From: Nocardia elegans NBRC 108235
GTDB lineage: Bacteria; Actinomycetota; Actinomycetes; Mycobacteriales; Mycobacteriaceae
DNA length: 64,000 nt
NCBI RefSeq assembly: GCF_001612845.1
Contig: NZ_BDBF01000021.1
Span: forward strand, 62,001-126,000
Reading direction: 5' to 3'
This document shows positions 51,097-59,131 of this stretch, in pieces. A program made the position numbers and the translations under genes. The notes under the pieces were generated by a model. That model was not told the DNA's origin. It ran no database searches and saw only the letters and a program-made list of their open reading frames with translations. How positions within the stretch are numbered: position 1 is the first letter of the stretch; each line of letters starts with the position of its first letter.

Positions 51097-51990
51097 TCAC
51101 GGCGTGTTCTTGTCCGCGGGCCGCAGCACGGGGGCCGCCCGCCAGTCCTCCAGTCCGTAGTCGACCGTGCCGACGTAGGTTTCGCCGCGCGAGATCTCAC
51201 TCCAATGGGCGTGGTTGAGCTGATGGATCGTGAAGCAGGCGTCCAGCGCGATGCTGAAGCCCTGGGCGTCCTGTGCCTGATTGACCGAATCCTTGATCAG
51301 CAGCGCGGCCATCGACGGGACCTTGCCGATGCGGGCCGCGAATTCGACCGTTCGCTCCGATACGCTTTCGGCGGGGAAGATCTTGCTCACCATGCCGAGC
51401 GCATACGCCTGTTCGGCGTCGATCGAATCACCGGTCAGCAGTAGCTCTTTGGCTTTGCGAGGGCCGAACTCCCACGGGTGGGCGAAATATTCGACGCCGC
51501 ACATGCCGAGCCGGGTGCCGACCACATCGGCGAAGGCAGTGCCCTCGGCGGCCACGATGAGATCACAGCACCACGCCAGCATGAGTCCGGCCGAAAGGAC
51601 TTTCCCGTGCACCTGAGCGATGGTGATCTTGCGCAGCTGTCGCCAGCGCTTGGTGTTCTCGAAATAGTAATGCCACTCTTGACGCAGCCGCGATTCGGCG
51701 CCGTCGAGAGTGCCTCCGTTGCATTGGAAGCTCGGATGCTGGTCGGGTCCGGGCTCGCGTTCGGCGACGCTCTCTGCGGTGCCCAGATCATGTCCGGCCG
51801 AGAATGCGGGACCGTCGCCGCGCAACACCACCACGCGGACGGTGTCGTCGGCTTCGGCGCATTCGAAGGCCTCGCCCAATTCCACGAGCATCCCACGATT
51901 CTGGGCGTTGCGCGCCTGCGGCCGGTTCAGGGTGATGCGTGCGATGCGGCCCTGTTCGAGGGTTTCGTAGCGGATGTAGCGGTAACTCAC
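51097..51990 (-). CDS. Enoyl-CoA hydratase/isomerase family protein
   Basis: 297 residues from GTG 51990 (AAAGGCG upstream); the open frame extends further but across an operator region. ITLNRPQARNAQNRGML, FSAGHDLGTAES, VHGKVLSAGLMLAWCCDLIVAAEGTAFADVVGTRLGMCGVEYFAHPWEFG. Both hydratase Glu positions are changed (AGLMLAWC; ADVVGTRLG). An insert around residues 100-135 (PGPDQHPSFQ...YFENTKRWRQL) makes it longer than usual. The HEYFAHP-like VEYFAHPWEFG motif marks a distinct actinobacterial crotonase group. The reaction is unknown. Confidence 0.82.
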   Translation of the reverse strand: MSYRYIRYETLEQGRIARITLNRPQARNAQNRGMLVELGEAFECAEADDTVRVVVLRGDGPAFSAGHDLGTAESVAEREPGPDQHPSFQCNGGTLDGAESRLRQEWHYYFENTKRWRQLRKITIAQVHGKVLSAGLMLAWCCDLIVAAEGTAFADVVGTRLGMCGVEYFAHPWEFGPRKAKELLLTGDSIDAEQAYALGMVSKIFPAESVSERTVEFAARIGKVPSMAALLIKDSVNQAQDAQGFSIALDACFTIHQLNHAHWSEISRGETYVGTVDYGLEDWRAAPVLRPADKNTP

Positions 51991-52037
51991 GGGGACGCCT
52001 TTCCCGGCAGCTGCCGACGGCGAGCTCCGGAGTTCAA

Positions 52038-52053
52038 TTGACGATAGTGACAA
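52038..52053. promoter_or_regulatory. Degenerate TTGACG-N4-TGACAA site
   Basis: TTGACG-ATAG-TGACAA, 48 bp upstream of the leftward crotonase start. The second arm deviates from CGTCAA, so it may be a weak site. It lies about 100 bp from the perfect site at 52139. Confidence 0.4.
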
Positions 52054-52138
52054 AATGGCCCGTACCGAACCGGGGATGGGCGGGATCTTACGAAAATCTC
52101 CTGTTGCTCCACAAACCGGAACCTGCTTTCGATAGTGT

Positions 52139-52154
52139 TTGACGATGACGTCAA
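52139..52154. promoter_or_regulatory. Perfect TTGACG-N4-CGTCAA palindrome at the isochorismatase-like start
   Basis: TTGACG-ATGA-CGTCAA (extended arms TTTGACG/CGTCAAA). The ATG of the following gene is inside the spacer, so a bound regulator would sit on the transcription/translation start. A TAGTGT hexamer 6 bp upstream could serve as -10 of a leaderless transcript. Confidence 0.6.
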
Positions 52155-52801
52155 ATAAGAGTAACGGAAGCGGATTTAGCATCCCCGGCGCCCGAGCGGT
52201 GGCCGATCCCACCGGAGTCGCCGTCGTGTGCGTCGAATGTCAGAACGGCGTGATCGGGCCCGAGTCGGTGCTTCCCGCGCTGGCCGCCGATGTACGGTCC
52301 GTTGTGTCGGGTGTCGCACGGCTGCTGGCCGGCGCCCGCACTGCCGGTATCCCGGTGGTGCACGCGACGTTCGAAGGATTCCTCGGTGCCGGTGGGCCCG
52401 GGAAGGCGCCGTTGTGGCGTGCACTGGACCGAGCCGGCGGGTGGGGGCCGGGGGACCCGTCCACCCAAGTCGTCGCGGAGTTGTTGGATCCAGCCGACTT
52501 CGTGCTCGGCCGGCATCAGGGGCTCTCGCCCACACACGGTACGGAACTACTTCCGGTGCTGCGCAGCATGGGAATTCACACTGTTGTGCTGGCTGGGGTC
52601 TCGCTGAATGTGGCCTTGCCGTTGACCGCGGCCGATGCGAGCGAGGAGGGATTCCGGGTGGTGGTCGCGCGCGACGCGGTGATGGGCACCCCGGCCGAGT
52701 ACGCCGAGCAGGTGCTGCGCAATACGATGGCTATGCTGGCCGATATCGTCACCGTCGACGACCTGATCACTGCCTGGGCCGAGTCGGCGCTGCGCGCGTA
52801 A
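52145..52801 (+). CDS. Isochorismatase-fold protein lacking the catalytic triad
   Basis: 218 residues from ATG 52145, which has no ribosome site and may be leaderless; GTG 52199 is an alternative. The fold is clear (VAVVCVECQNGVIG, LGRHQGLSPTHGTELLPVLRSMGIHTVVLAG, GVSLNVALPLTAADASEEGFRVVVARDAVMGTP). The Asp-Lys-Cys triad of cysteine hydrolases reads Glu31, Arg123 and Ala157, so classical hydrolysis is not expected. The group seems to be an actinobacterial lineage with altered sites. It is divergent from a crotonase and converges on a TetR gene. Confidence 0.8.
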   Translation: MTSNKSNGSGFSIPGARAVADPTGVAVVCVECQNGVIGPESVLPALAADVRSVVSGVARLLAGARTAGIPVVHATFEGFLGAGGPGKAPLWRALDRAGGWGPGDPSTQVVAELLDPADFVLGRHQGLSPTHGTELLPVLRSMGIHTVVLAGVSLNVALPLTAADASEEGFRVVVARDAVMGTPAEYAEQVLRNTMAMLADIVTVDDLITAWAESALRA

Positions 52802-52812
52802 CCGGACGGGGC

Positions 52813-53445
52813 TCAGGCGGTCAGGATCGCCATCAGGAAATCGGTTGCGGTGCGGACGATGTCGTCGGGATCCACCGGCAGCTGTTGCTGGGTGTGGCTC
52901 AGATACCAGGATCGGTCCAGCATGGCCTGGACGCACAGTCCCAGCGCCTCCGGTGCGGCGGCCGGGTGGCGCTGGCGGTTGCGCAGATTCATCCCGAGCA
53001 GCCACACCACCCGCATCTGCATCCGGGTGCTGGCGATTTTGACATCTTCGTCGGAAGGGCCCGGTTGGGCCGACAGTATGAAGGCCCCGTGCTTGTCCAT
53101 GAAGGCGAAATAGCCGCGCACCCAGATCTCGACGTCCTCGCGGGTGCACGGCTGGGCAATGGTGTCCCAACGTGCGACCACGTCGAGCAACTCGTGATAG
53201 GTCTCCTCGCCCAGGGTGTTGAAGATTTCGCGCTTATCGCGGAAGTAGGTGTAGAAACCGGCCCGCGAGATCCCGCAGGCATCGGTGATGTTGTTGATCC
53301 GGGTGCCCGAATAGCCGCGTTCCAGGAACAGCTGTTTGGACGCCTCCAGGATGGCGTTGCGCGTGCGCGCCGCGCGTGCGCCCAGCCGGGGGTCGTCGGT
53401 CCGGCTGCTGTCGTCGTCGAGTGCGGGCGCCGATGAATCGTTCAT
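52813..53445 (-). CDS. TetR-family transcriptional regulator
   Basis: 210 residues. HTH: ARAARTRNAILEASKQLFLERGYSGTRINNITDACGISRAGFYTYFRDKREIFNTLG (about 23-79). The C-terminal helices (VEIWVRGYFAFMDKHGAFILSAQPG) have a KstR2-like general layout but no specific ligand residues can be named. It is the nearest dedicated regulator to two TTGACG palindromes (52038, 52139) and is my best candidate to bind that motif. Its own upstream region has a different palindrome at 53515. Confidence 0.88.
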   Translation of the reverse strand: MNDSSAPALDDDSSRTDDPRLGARAARTRNAILEASKQLFLERGYSGTRINNITDACGISRAGFYTYFRDKREIFNTLGEETYHELLDVVARWDTIAQPCTREDVEIWVRGYFAFMDKHGAFILSAQPGPSDEDVKIASTRMQMRVVWLLGMNLRNRQRHPAAAPEALGLCVQAMLDRSWYLSHTQQQLPVDPDDIVRTATDFLMAILTA

Positions 53446-53514
53446 GATGGGGCCAGTCTAGGAGATTCCGGTGTGGTATCCGGCGGTGCGCGCCGCGGCG
53501 GGCGGGCAATCCGG

Positions 53515-53531
53515 ACAGTTTTGTCAACTGT
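53515..53531. promoter_or_regulatory. Palindrome upstream of the TetR gene
   Basis: ACAGTT-TTGTC-AACTGT, flanked by CCGG...CCGG, 70 bp upstream of the TetR start. Either its own operator or part of a hairpin. Confidence 0.35.
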
Positions 53532-53713
53532 GGCGTCCGGGCGCTTCCGTCATCGGCTCGGCCGGTCGAGGGCGGGAACTGCGCCGGTGCCGAGGTGCGG
53601 CAATACCCGCTGACCGGTGGTTCGCCCCCTGGCCCGGATCACGGTCGTTGGCGCCGGATACAGGTGGATAGGTGATAATAGTGGTATCAGCTGACCCATA
53701 CCGGAGGAAATTC

Positions 53714-54478
53714 ATGTCTGCGATGCCACTGTCGACGTCGGTCGTCCGCGTGCCGAAGGCCGGTGAGATGGTGGCCGCCCAATTGCGCCGTCAGATCGTC
53801 ACCGGTGAACTGCGTGAGGGCGATGCGCTGCCATCGGAGACCGAACTCATGGAGCGATTCGGCGTGTCGCGTCCCACGCTGCGCGAGGCGTTCCGAATCC
53901 TGGAGTCCGAACAGGTGATTCAGGTGCGGCGCGGTGCGCGCGGTGGCGGCCGGGTGATGATGCCCGACGTATCCGCGGCCGCTCGCTACGCCGGGACCCT
54001 GCTGCAGTACCGCAAGGCCACCCTCGCCGACGTGCACGAGGCCAGGGCCAATCTCGAGGTGGCAGCGGTGGCCACGTTGGCGCGCAAGCGAACCGCGGCC
54101 GACCTGCGCGCCCTCGACGACATGCTTGCCGAAGGCGAAGCGCTGCTGAGTGACCCGCCGGCCTTCGGTAAGGGATACGACCTGGAATTCCACCGCACGC
54201 TGATGCAGTTGGCGGGCAATCAGACGATGATCGTGCTGCTCGACATCGTCTCGACGATCATCGAAAGCCACGTCGAGAACTTCTTGCGTGAGCACCGCGG
54301 TGACACCGGTGCCGAATCCAAGGCCGCGGCAGCGCACCGGGCACACGTCAAGCTCGTGCAGTTGATTCGGGACAAGGACGCCGTCAAGGCCGAGACCTTC
54401 TGGCGTAAACATCTGGCCCAGGTCAAGAACTTCATGATCGAGGACCCGGAGGAGTCGGTCCTCGACGTGCTGCCCTAG
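53714..54478 (+). CDS. GntR/FadR-family transcriptional regulator, paralogue of the 47046 gene
   Basis: 254 residues from ATG 53714 (GGAGG, 8 bp). wHTH: VPKAGEMVAAQLRRQIVTGELREGDALPSETELMERFGVSRPTLREAFRILESEQVIQVRRG; FCD: DVHEARANLEVAAV, FHRTLMQLAGNQTMIVLLDIVSTIIESHV and HVKLVQLIRDKDAVKAETFWRKHL. It shares long stretches with the regulator at 47046, including GVSRPTLREA(Y/F)R(V/I)LESE and AARYAG, showing gene duplication. It may respond to a later intermediate of the same pathway. Confidence 0.9.
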   Translation: MSAMPLSTSVVRVPKAGEMVAAQLRRQIVTGELREGDALPSETELMERFGVSRPTLREAFRILESEQVIQVRRGARGGGRVMMPDVSAAARYAGTLLQYRKATLADVHEARANLEVAAVATLARKRTAADLRALDDMLAEGEALLSDPPAFGKGYDLEFHRTLMQLAGNQTMIVLLDIVSTIIESHVENFLREHRGDTGAESKAAAAHRAHVKLVQLIRDKDAVKAETFWRKHLAQVKNFMIEDPEESVLDVLP

Positions 54479-54547
54479 GCCGCCGCTCGGCCGCGCGCCC
54501 GGTGGGGCCGCGGCCGAGGCGGAGAGCGCGATACGGTCCGGCTCGGG

Positions 54548-55708
54548 TCAGGCCCGATCCCGTCCCAGGACGGTGACCGCGGAGACCGCGGTGGGGCCGC
54601 CGATATTGTGCGCCAAGCCGATCCGCGCGCCGTCGACCTGGTTGGCCGCGCTACCGCGCAGCTGTTCGAAGATTTCGAAGCACTGCGCCACGCCCGTGGC
54701 CCCCGGGGGGTGCCCCTTGGCCTTCAGTCCGCCGCTGGGATTGACCGGCAGTGGTCCGCCGATCGTCGTCGCGCCGGCCTCCACGAGTTTGTATGCCCCG
54801 AACCGGTCTATGAATCCCAGGTCCTCGTAGCTGATCAGTTCCACACCGGTGAAGCAGTCGTGCACCTCGGCCACATCGATGTCGCCGGGCGTCAGGCCCG
54901 CCATGGCGTAGGCGGCCTTCGCCGCGCGCACGGTGGCGGGGAAGGTGGTCATATCGGCTTTGTGCTGATGCATCACCCGATCGACGCCCAGGCCCACGCC
55001 CCGGATCCACACCGGTCGATCGGTATAGCGGTCCACTACATCCTCGGCGGCCAGCACGAGCGCCGCGGCGCCGTCACTCTGCGGTGTGCAGTCGTAGAGG
55101 CCGAACGGCTCCACCACCATCGGCGCGTTGAGTACCTGCTCGATGGTGATCTCTTGCCGCAGTTGGGCTTTCGGGTTCGGTACCGCGTGGCGGTGATTCT
55201 TCACCGCCACCATCGCCATATGTTCGCGGGTGGCGGGGGATTCGTGCAGATAGCGGCTCACGTGCAGCGCGAAATTCGCCGGGGCGATCAGTCCGAGCGG
55301 ATAGTCCCACGCCATATCGCGGGTCATCCCGGCCCATTCCCAGAAGGTGTCCTTGCTCGCGGACTCCCGGACCTTGTCGGCGCCCATCACCAGGGCGATG
55401 TCGAAGGCGCCCGACGCGATCCCGAACAGCGCGTTGCGCACCGCGTCATTGCCGGTGGCGCAGGCGTTTTCGACTCGCGTTATCGGGATGTCGAGCAGGC
55501 CGCAGCTGTCGGCCAGGATCCCGGACGGGAAGCCGTCGGTGGTGGACAGCTCGCCAAACCAGGCCGCCTGGATCTCGGCGGGAGCGATGCCCTTGTCCAC
55601 GTTCGCGATACACTCCGCGAAGGCCATTGGCAGCAGATCCTTGATGCCCAGCCCGAAATGTTCGCCGAACGGTGTCATTCCCGCCCCGACGATCGCGACC
55701 CTTCTCAT
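54548..55708 (-). CDS. Thiolase (SCP2/acetyl-CoA acetyltransferase family)
   Basis: 386 residues. VAIVGAGMTPFGEHFGLGIKDLLP, nucleophile in RVENACATGNDAVRNAL (Cys about 92), VAEVHDCFTGVELISYEDLGF and NPSGGLKAKGHPPGATGVAQCFEIFEQLRG with the catalytic His (GHP) are all intact; the last CxG is HNIGG here. It should thiolyse a 3-ketoacyl-CoA or condense acyl-CoAs. Its ATG overlaps the stop of the HMG-CoA-synthase/DUF35 fusion gene upstream, so the two products probably work as one complex. Confidence 0.9.
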   Translation of the reverse strand: MRRVAIVGAGMTPFGEHFGLGIKDLLPMAFAECIANVDKGIAPAEIQAAWFGELSTTDGFPSGILADSCGLLDIPITRVENACATGNDAVRNALFGIASGAFDIALVMGADKVRESASKDTFWEWAGMTRDMAWDYPLGLIAPANFALHVSRYLHESPATREHMAMVAVKNHRHAVPNPKAQLRQEITIEQVLNAPMVVEPFGLYDCTPQSDGAAALVLAAEDVVDRYTDRPVWIRGVGLGVDRVMHQHKADMTTFPATVRAAKAAYAMAGLTPGDIDVAEVHDCFTGVELISYEDLGFIDRFGAYKLVEAGATTIGGPLPVNPSGGLKAKGHPPGATGVAQCFEIFEQLRGSAANQVDGARIGLAHNIGGPTAVSAVTVLGRDRA

Positions 55709-56898
55709 GCGATTTCCTTCTGTGTGTGTTGCGCGGTATCGGGGATGAAGGCGTATCCGTAGTCGGGAACGCCCGAACGCACCGCGACCCGGCGCAGGAC
55801 CATGCGGCCATGGTCACCGATGCCGACCGAACCCGCTTCGGCGGCAGTGGTTTTCGCCAGTGCGCGCACCGTCACCCCGTCCAACTCGACGATGACCAGC
55901 GAATACGGGCTGGGCAGGCCGGGGACGGGCACATGCACCGTGACCTGTGTGTAGACGGTTCCGGTGCGCGGCAACTCCACCAGCTCGGCCGGCTCGACGA
56001 GGCGGCCCTCGGTGTCGATCGACAGCCGCGGCGGGAAATCCAGCGCGCCGGTGACGAGGTTGCGCGAGGCCTGCCAGCGCAGCTTGGCATCGAAGGCGCG
56101 CTCGTAGGCGGCCAGCGAGATGGGGATGTCGAGGCCCGGCGCCCGGACGAGGCGCTGAACCGGGCGCGCCTGGAGTTCGTTGCGCACCACCGATGCGGTA
56201 CCGCCATCCACACCGAGACCGCTCACCGTCGCCTGTTCGACACCGAGAAGTACACCCGTGGTGCCGGTTTCGGCCATCCGTGTCAGGGCGAACACGGCCG
56301 CGGACGCGCCTGTCGTCGGCAGCTGCGGCGCACTGGCACTCGACAGCGCGGTGGCCGTCTTGTGGTCCACTCCGGCGACCGCGCTCACCTCACCTGGCCA
56401 GGCGGTCCGCACCGATCGCAGGATTCCGCGTTCGCGCAGCAGGCGCGGATCGCCGTAGTCGCGGGTCGTGCCGGCGGCGTCACGGGTCCGGACCGGAAGG
56501 CTGCGGGCCAGCCGGGCCACCGGACGGACGGTGAGGCCGGTCTCGCCGATGACCGCTGCGGCGGCGCCGGCCGGTTCAAAATCGACGGCGATGACCAGGG
56601 TGCGCGGGCGGGCGGTGGCGATCGCGTCCAGCGCCGCGGGGGCGCCGCCGATGCGCTCGGTGACCTCGATGTCGGGATCGAGTCCGAGTCCTGCCAGCAA
56701 GACCGCTCCGCTACCGCCCTCCAAGAGCGGAAAGTCCCTGGTGACCAGCGTGACCCGGGCGATCGGGCCGCCGCCTCGCCGGGCGGCCGACCCGGCTTCG
56801 ACCGCCATCGTCACCGCATCCTCGTCGTCCCCGGCGGTGCGCCGCTGCGCAGTTCCCCATGGCGGCAGGTAGGTGCCTAGTGAACTGATCCAACTCAT
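55705..56898 (-). CDS. HMG-CoA-synthase-like/DUF35 fusion without any cysteine
   Basis: 397 residues from ATG 56898. Residues 1 to about 260 are thiolase-fold, HMG-CoA synthase-like (MSWISSLGTYLPPW, DDEDAVTMAVEA, VSAVAGVDHKTATALSSASAPQLPTTGASAAVFAL). Residues about 285-397 are a DUF35 OB-fold (GTVYTQVTVHVPVPGLPSPYSLVIVELDGVTVRAL). There is no Cys at all, so neither the synthase nucleophile nor the DUF35 zinc ribbon exists. In archaea separate thiolase, HMG-CoA synthase and DUF35 proteins form a channelling complex. This fusion next to a thiolase (ATGA overlap) may be a non-catalytic or redesigned version. Confidence 0.8.
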   Translation of the reverse strand: MSWISSLGTYLPPWGTAQRRTAGDDEDAVTMAVEAGSAARRGGGPIARVTLVTRDFPLLEGGSGAVLLAGLGLDPDIEVTERIGGAPAALDAIATARPRTLVIAVDFEPAGAAAAVIGETGLTVRPVARLARSLPVRTRDAAGTTRDYGDPRLLRERGILRSVRTAWPGEVSAVAGVDHKTATALSSASAPQLPTTGASAAVFALTRMAETGTTGVLLGVEQATVSGLGVDGGTASVVRNELQARPVQRLVRAPGLDIPISLAAYERAFDAKLRWQASRNLVTGALDFPPRLSIDTEGRLVEPAELVELPRTGTVYTQVTVHVPVPGLPSPYSLVIVELDGVTVRALAKTTAAEAGSVGIGDHGRMVLRRVAVRSGVPDYGYAFIPDTAQHTQKEIA

Positions 56899-56944
56899 TG
56901 CCACAACCCCTGTTCGGTCGTCGGCGCTAGGGCCTCGAAGTAGC

Positions 56945-56968
56945 ATATTTAACTAACTATTTATACTA
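56945..56968. promoter_or_regulatory. A/T island with tandem TAACTA
   Basis: ATATTTAACTAACTATTTAT and TACTACATG, about 50-70 bp upstream of the fusion gene start. The TAACTAACTA core is shared with 39579-39596. Confidence 0.4.
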
Positions 56969-57356
56969 CATGCGCGCCGCAATGAGCCGAGGCGGATCGG
57001 CGCGGGCGCCTCGGGGCTGCCGATCGGCTCCCGCTGGTGGACATGCTCATGGACCGGTCCGGTGCCGGCTCTGGCGAGGTGGGAGTCACCCACGCGTCCC
57101 GATACAGCTAAATAATTATAGCGTTATTACGATTTTTCCTATTTGGATCCGACGCAGGGCGATGCGCTCCTATCATGTCGCCAAGGGTGTACCGCACGAC
57201 ACGTGCCGTGGGGCTCGTTCGGTGCATCTGCTCGTCGGCCCTGCCGGGCCGACCGGCGCGTCCTTGGCGTGGTGGATTGGTGACGGAGTGTCAGACCGTG
57301 TCCTAAGGCGCCGATAATACATCGCACTTTACCAGTGCAAAGCTCGCTGAACGATA

Positions 57357-57372
57357 TTGACGCTACTGTCAG
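57357..57372 (+). promoter_or_regulatory. TTGACG-N4-TGTCAG site with promoter for the DUF35/aldolase operon
   Basis: TTGACG-CTAC-TGTCAG; TACAGT at 57381-57386 is 18 bp downstream of the TTGACG. The second arm is degenerate, but the -35/operator/-10 geometry equals that at 48809 and 27998. Confidence 0.5.
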
Positions 57373-57452
57373 ATGAGTTCTACAGTGAAGAGGATCAAGT
57401 GGTTGCGGCCGATCGTGACGACGTGCCGCATGGACACGGGATGTGACTGGAT

Positions 57453-57929
57453 TTGTTGGAACAGGCCGAGGGTGTGTCGCACGGTGGTGCGGTCGCGGTC
57501 GAATACGTGCGGCCGGAGGTACGGCTGCTGCCGGCGCCGACAGCGGTATCGGGACCATTCTGGACCGGCGGCCGCGACGGGAGGTTGCTGATCTACCGGT
57601 GTCGCAGTTGCCAGCGATGGTTTCATCCCGGATCGGCAGCGTGTTTCCGCTGCCGGAGCACCGATGTGGCCCCCGAACCGGTTTCCGGCCGCGGCCGGGT
57701 GGCCGCGTTCACCATCAATCGCCAGCCTTGGATTCCGGGTTTTCCGCCGCCCTATGTCGTGGCGATGATCGAACTGGCCGAAGAGCCCGATGTCCGAGTG
57801 GTGAGCAATGTGGTCGGGGTGGTGCCGGAGACGGTGTCGGTCGGCCTCGAGGTCGAGGTGTTCTTCGAGCAGTGGGACGACATCTGGCTTCCCCTGTTCC
57901 GTCCCGCGGCAGGAGTGAGCGATGAGTGA
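57453..57929 (+). CDS. DUF35 Zn-ribbon/OB-fold protein (ChsH2-like aldolase partner)
   Basis: 158 residues from TTG 57453; the start is uncertain (GTG 57474 is possible, and an in-frame stop lies at 57444). The zinc ribbon is intact: YRCRSCQRWFHPGSAACFRC. The OB-fold follows: GRVAAFTINRQPWIPGFPPPYVVAMIELAEEPDVRVVSNVVG. Such proteins bind acyl-CoA and are needed by Ltp2-type aldolases. The aldolase gene begins inside its 3' end (8-bp overlap). Confidence 0.88.
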   Translation: MLEQAEGVSHGGAVAVEYVRPEVRLLPAPTAVSGPFWTGGRDGRLLIYRCRSCQRWFHPGSAACFRCRSTDVAPEPVSGRGRVAAFTINRQPWIPGFPPPYVVAMIELAEEPDVRVVSNVVGVVPETVSVGLEVEVFFEQWDDIWLPLFRPAAGVSDE

Positions 57930-59115
57930 GCCGAGCGGTCTGTTCGGACGCAAGGCCGTAGTGACCGGCGCCGGCAAGTCCCAGGTCGGGCGGCGTCTGG
58001 GCCGCAGCGGTCTGGAATTGACCGTCGAGGCCGCGCTGCGGGCCATCGCCGATGCGGGCCTCGAGCCCGACGATATCGACGGGGTGGCCAGCTATCCCGG
58101 TCCGGGCGTACCCGATCCCGGCTTCTCCGGGGCCACTGTGCACGAGCTGCGCAACGCACTCGGACTGCGCAGCCGGTGGTTCACCAGCAGTATGGAGACC
58201 GCGGGGCAGATCGGCCCGGCGATCGATGCCTGTATGGCGGTGGCTACCGGGCTGGCCGACCACGTGCTGGTGTATCGATCGGTATGGGAGTCGACCGCGC
58301 AGACCGCCGGGCGCGCATCGGTACTGTTCGGGAACGGCCGGCTGCCCGATCACCTGGAATATTTCGGCCCCTTCGGCGCGGTGTCGGCGGCGAACTGGCT
58401 GGCTATGGTCGCCCAACGCTATATGCACGACTTCGGTCTCACCCGCGAACAGCTCGGCGCCATCGCGGTGAACGCCCGGACCAACGCCGGACTCAATCCC
58501 GACGCCGTCTATCGCACCCCCATGTCGCTCGAGGACTACCTCCAGGCGCGGATGATCTCCGATCCGTTCTGCCTCTACGACTGCGATGTGCCCTGCGACG
58601 GGGCCAGCGCGGTGATCATCTCCCGGCGCGAGGCCGCGGCCGGTCTGCCGAAGCCGCCGCTGACTGTCGAATCCGTCGGCACCGGCATGTTCGAACGCGC
58701 GACCTGGGACCAGCGCGCCGACATCACGACGATGGCGGCCCACGACGCCGCGACGACGCTGTGGGAGCGCACCACCCTGCGCCCGGCCGATGTCGATATG
58801 GCCCAGCTCTACGACGGCTTCAGCTTCCTGACGGTGCAGTGGCTCGAGGCGCTGGGATTCTGCGAGCGCGGCCGGGTCGGTGAATTCGTCGAGGGCGGGC
58901 ATCGCATCGCTCTCGACGGGGAACTGCCGCTCAACACCAGTGGCGGCCAGCTGTCCGGTGGCCGCCTGCACGGTATGGGATTCCTGCACGAAGCCTGCGT
59001 CCAGCTGTGGGGCGAGGGTGGCGATCGGCAGGCGCCCAAGACTCCGGAGCTGGTGGCGGTGGCGGTCGGCGGCGGCCCTGTCGCCGGGGCCATGCTGCTC
59101 AGCCGGCGTGATTGA
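57922..59115 (+). CDS. Ltp2-like SCP2-thiolase-fold aldolase
   Basis: 397 residues. The thiolase nucleophile region reads WFTSSMETAGQIGPA with Thr/Glu instead of Cys. LYDGFSFLTVQWLEALGFCERGRVGEFVEGG and LPLNTSGGQLSGGRLHGMGFLHEACVQLWGE match the Ltp2 group, which cleaves a C-C bond retro-aldolically in steroid side-chain degradation without thiolysis. With its DUF35 partner it should split a 3-hydroxyacyl-CoA into a carbonyl product and a short acyl-CoA. The aldehyde dehydrogenase next door could oxidise an aldehyde product. Confidence 0.86.
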   Translation: MSEPSGLFGRKAVVTGAGKSQVGRRLGRSGLELTVEAALRAIADAGLEPDDIDGVASYPGPGVPDPGFSGATVHELRNALGLRSRWFTSSMETAGQIGPAIDACMAVATGLADHVLVYRSVWESTAQTAGRASVLFGNGRLPDHLEYFGPFGAVSAANWLAMVAQRYMHDFGLTREQLGAIAVNARTNAGLNPDAVYRTPMSLEDYLQARMISDPFCLYDCDVPCDGASAVIISRREAAAGLPKPPLTVESVGTGMFERATWDQRADITTMAAHDAATTLWERTTLRPADVDMAQLYDGFSFLTVQWLEALGFCERGRVGEFVEGGHRIALDGELPLNTSGGQLSGGRLHGMGFLHEACVQLWGEGGDRQAPKTPELVAVAVGGGPVAGAMLLSRRD

Positions 59116-59131
59116 GAGGTCCACGGAGATC

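Larger units (their letters stand above)
56899..57452. other. Divergent promoter region, 554 bp
   Basis: It holds an A/T island at 56945-56968 for the leftward fusion gene, a second A/T patch near 57108-57140, a GCACT-TTACC-AGTGC inverted repeat near 57324-57338 and the TTGACG palindrome with -10 at 57357-57386 for the rightward operon. A 51-codon frame at 57162-57317 shows no recognisable features. I see no convincing gene. Confidence 0.5.

Noticed and set aside
57162..57317. A 51-codon frame in the 554-bp divergent promoter region
   Set aside because: No ribosome site and no conserved features. The segment is better explained as promoter DNA.
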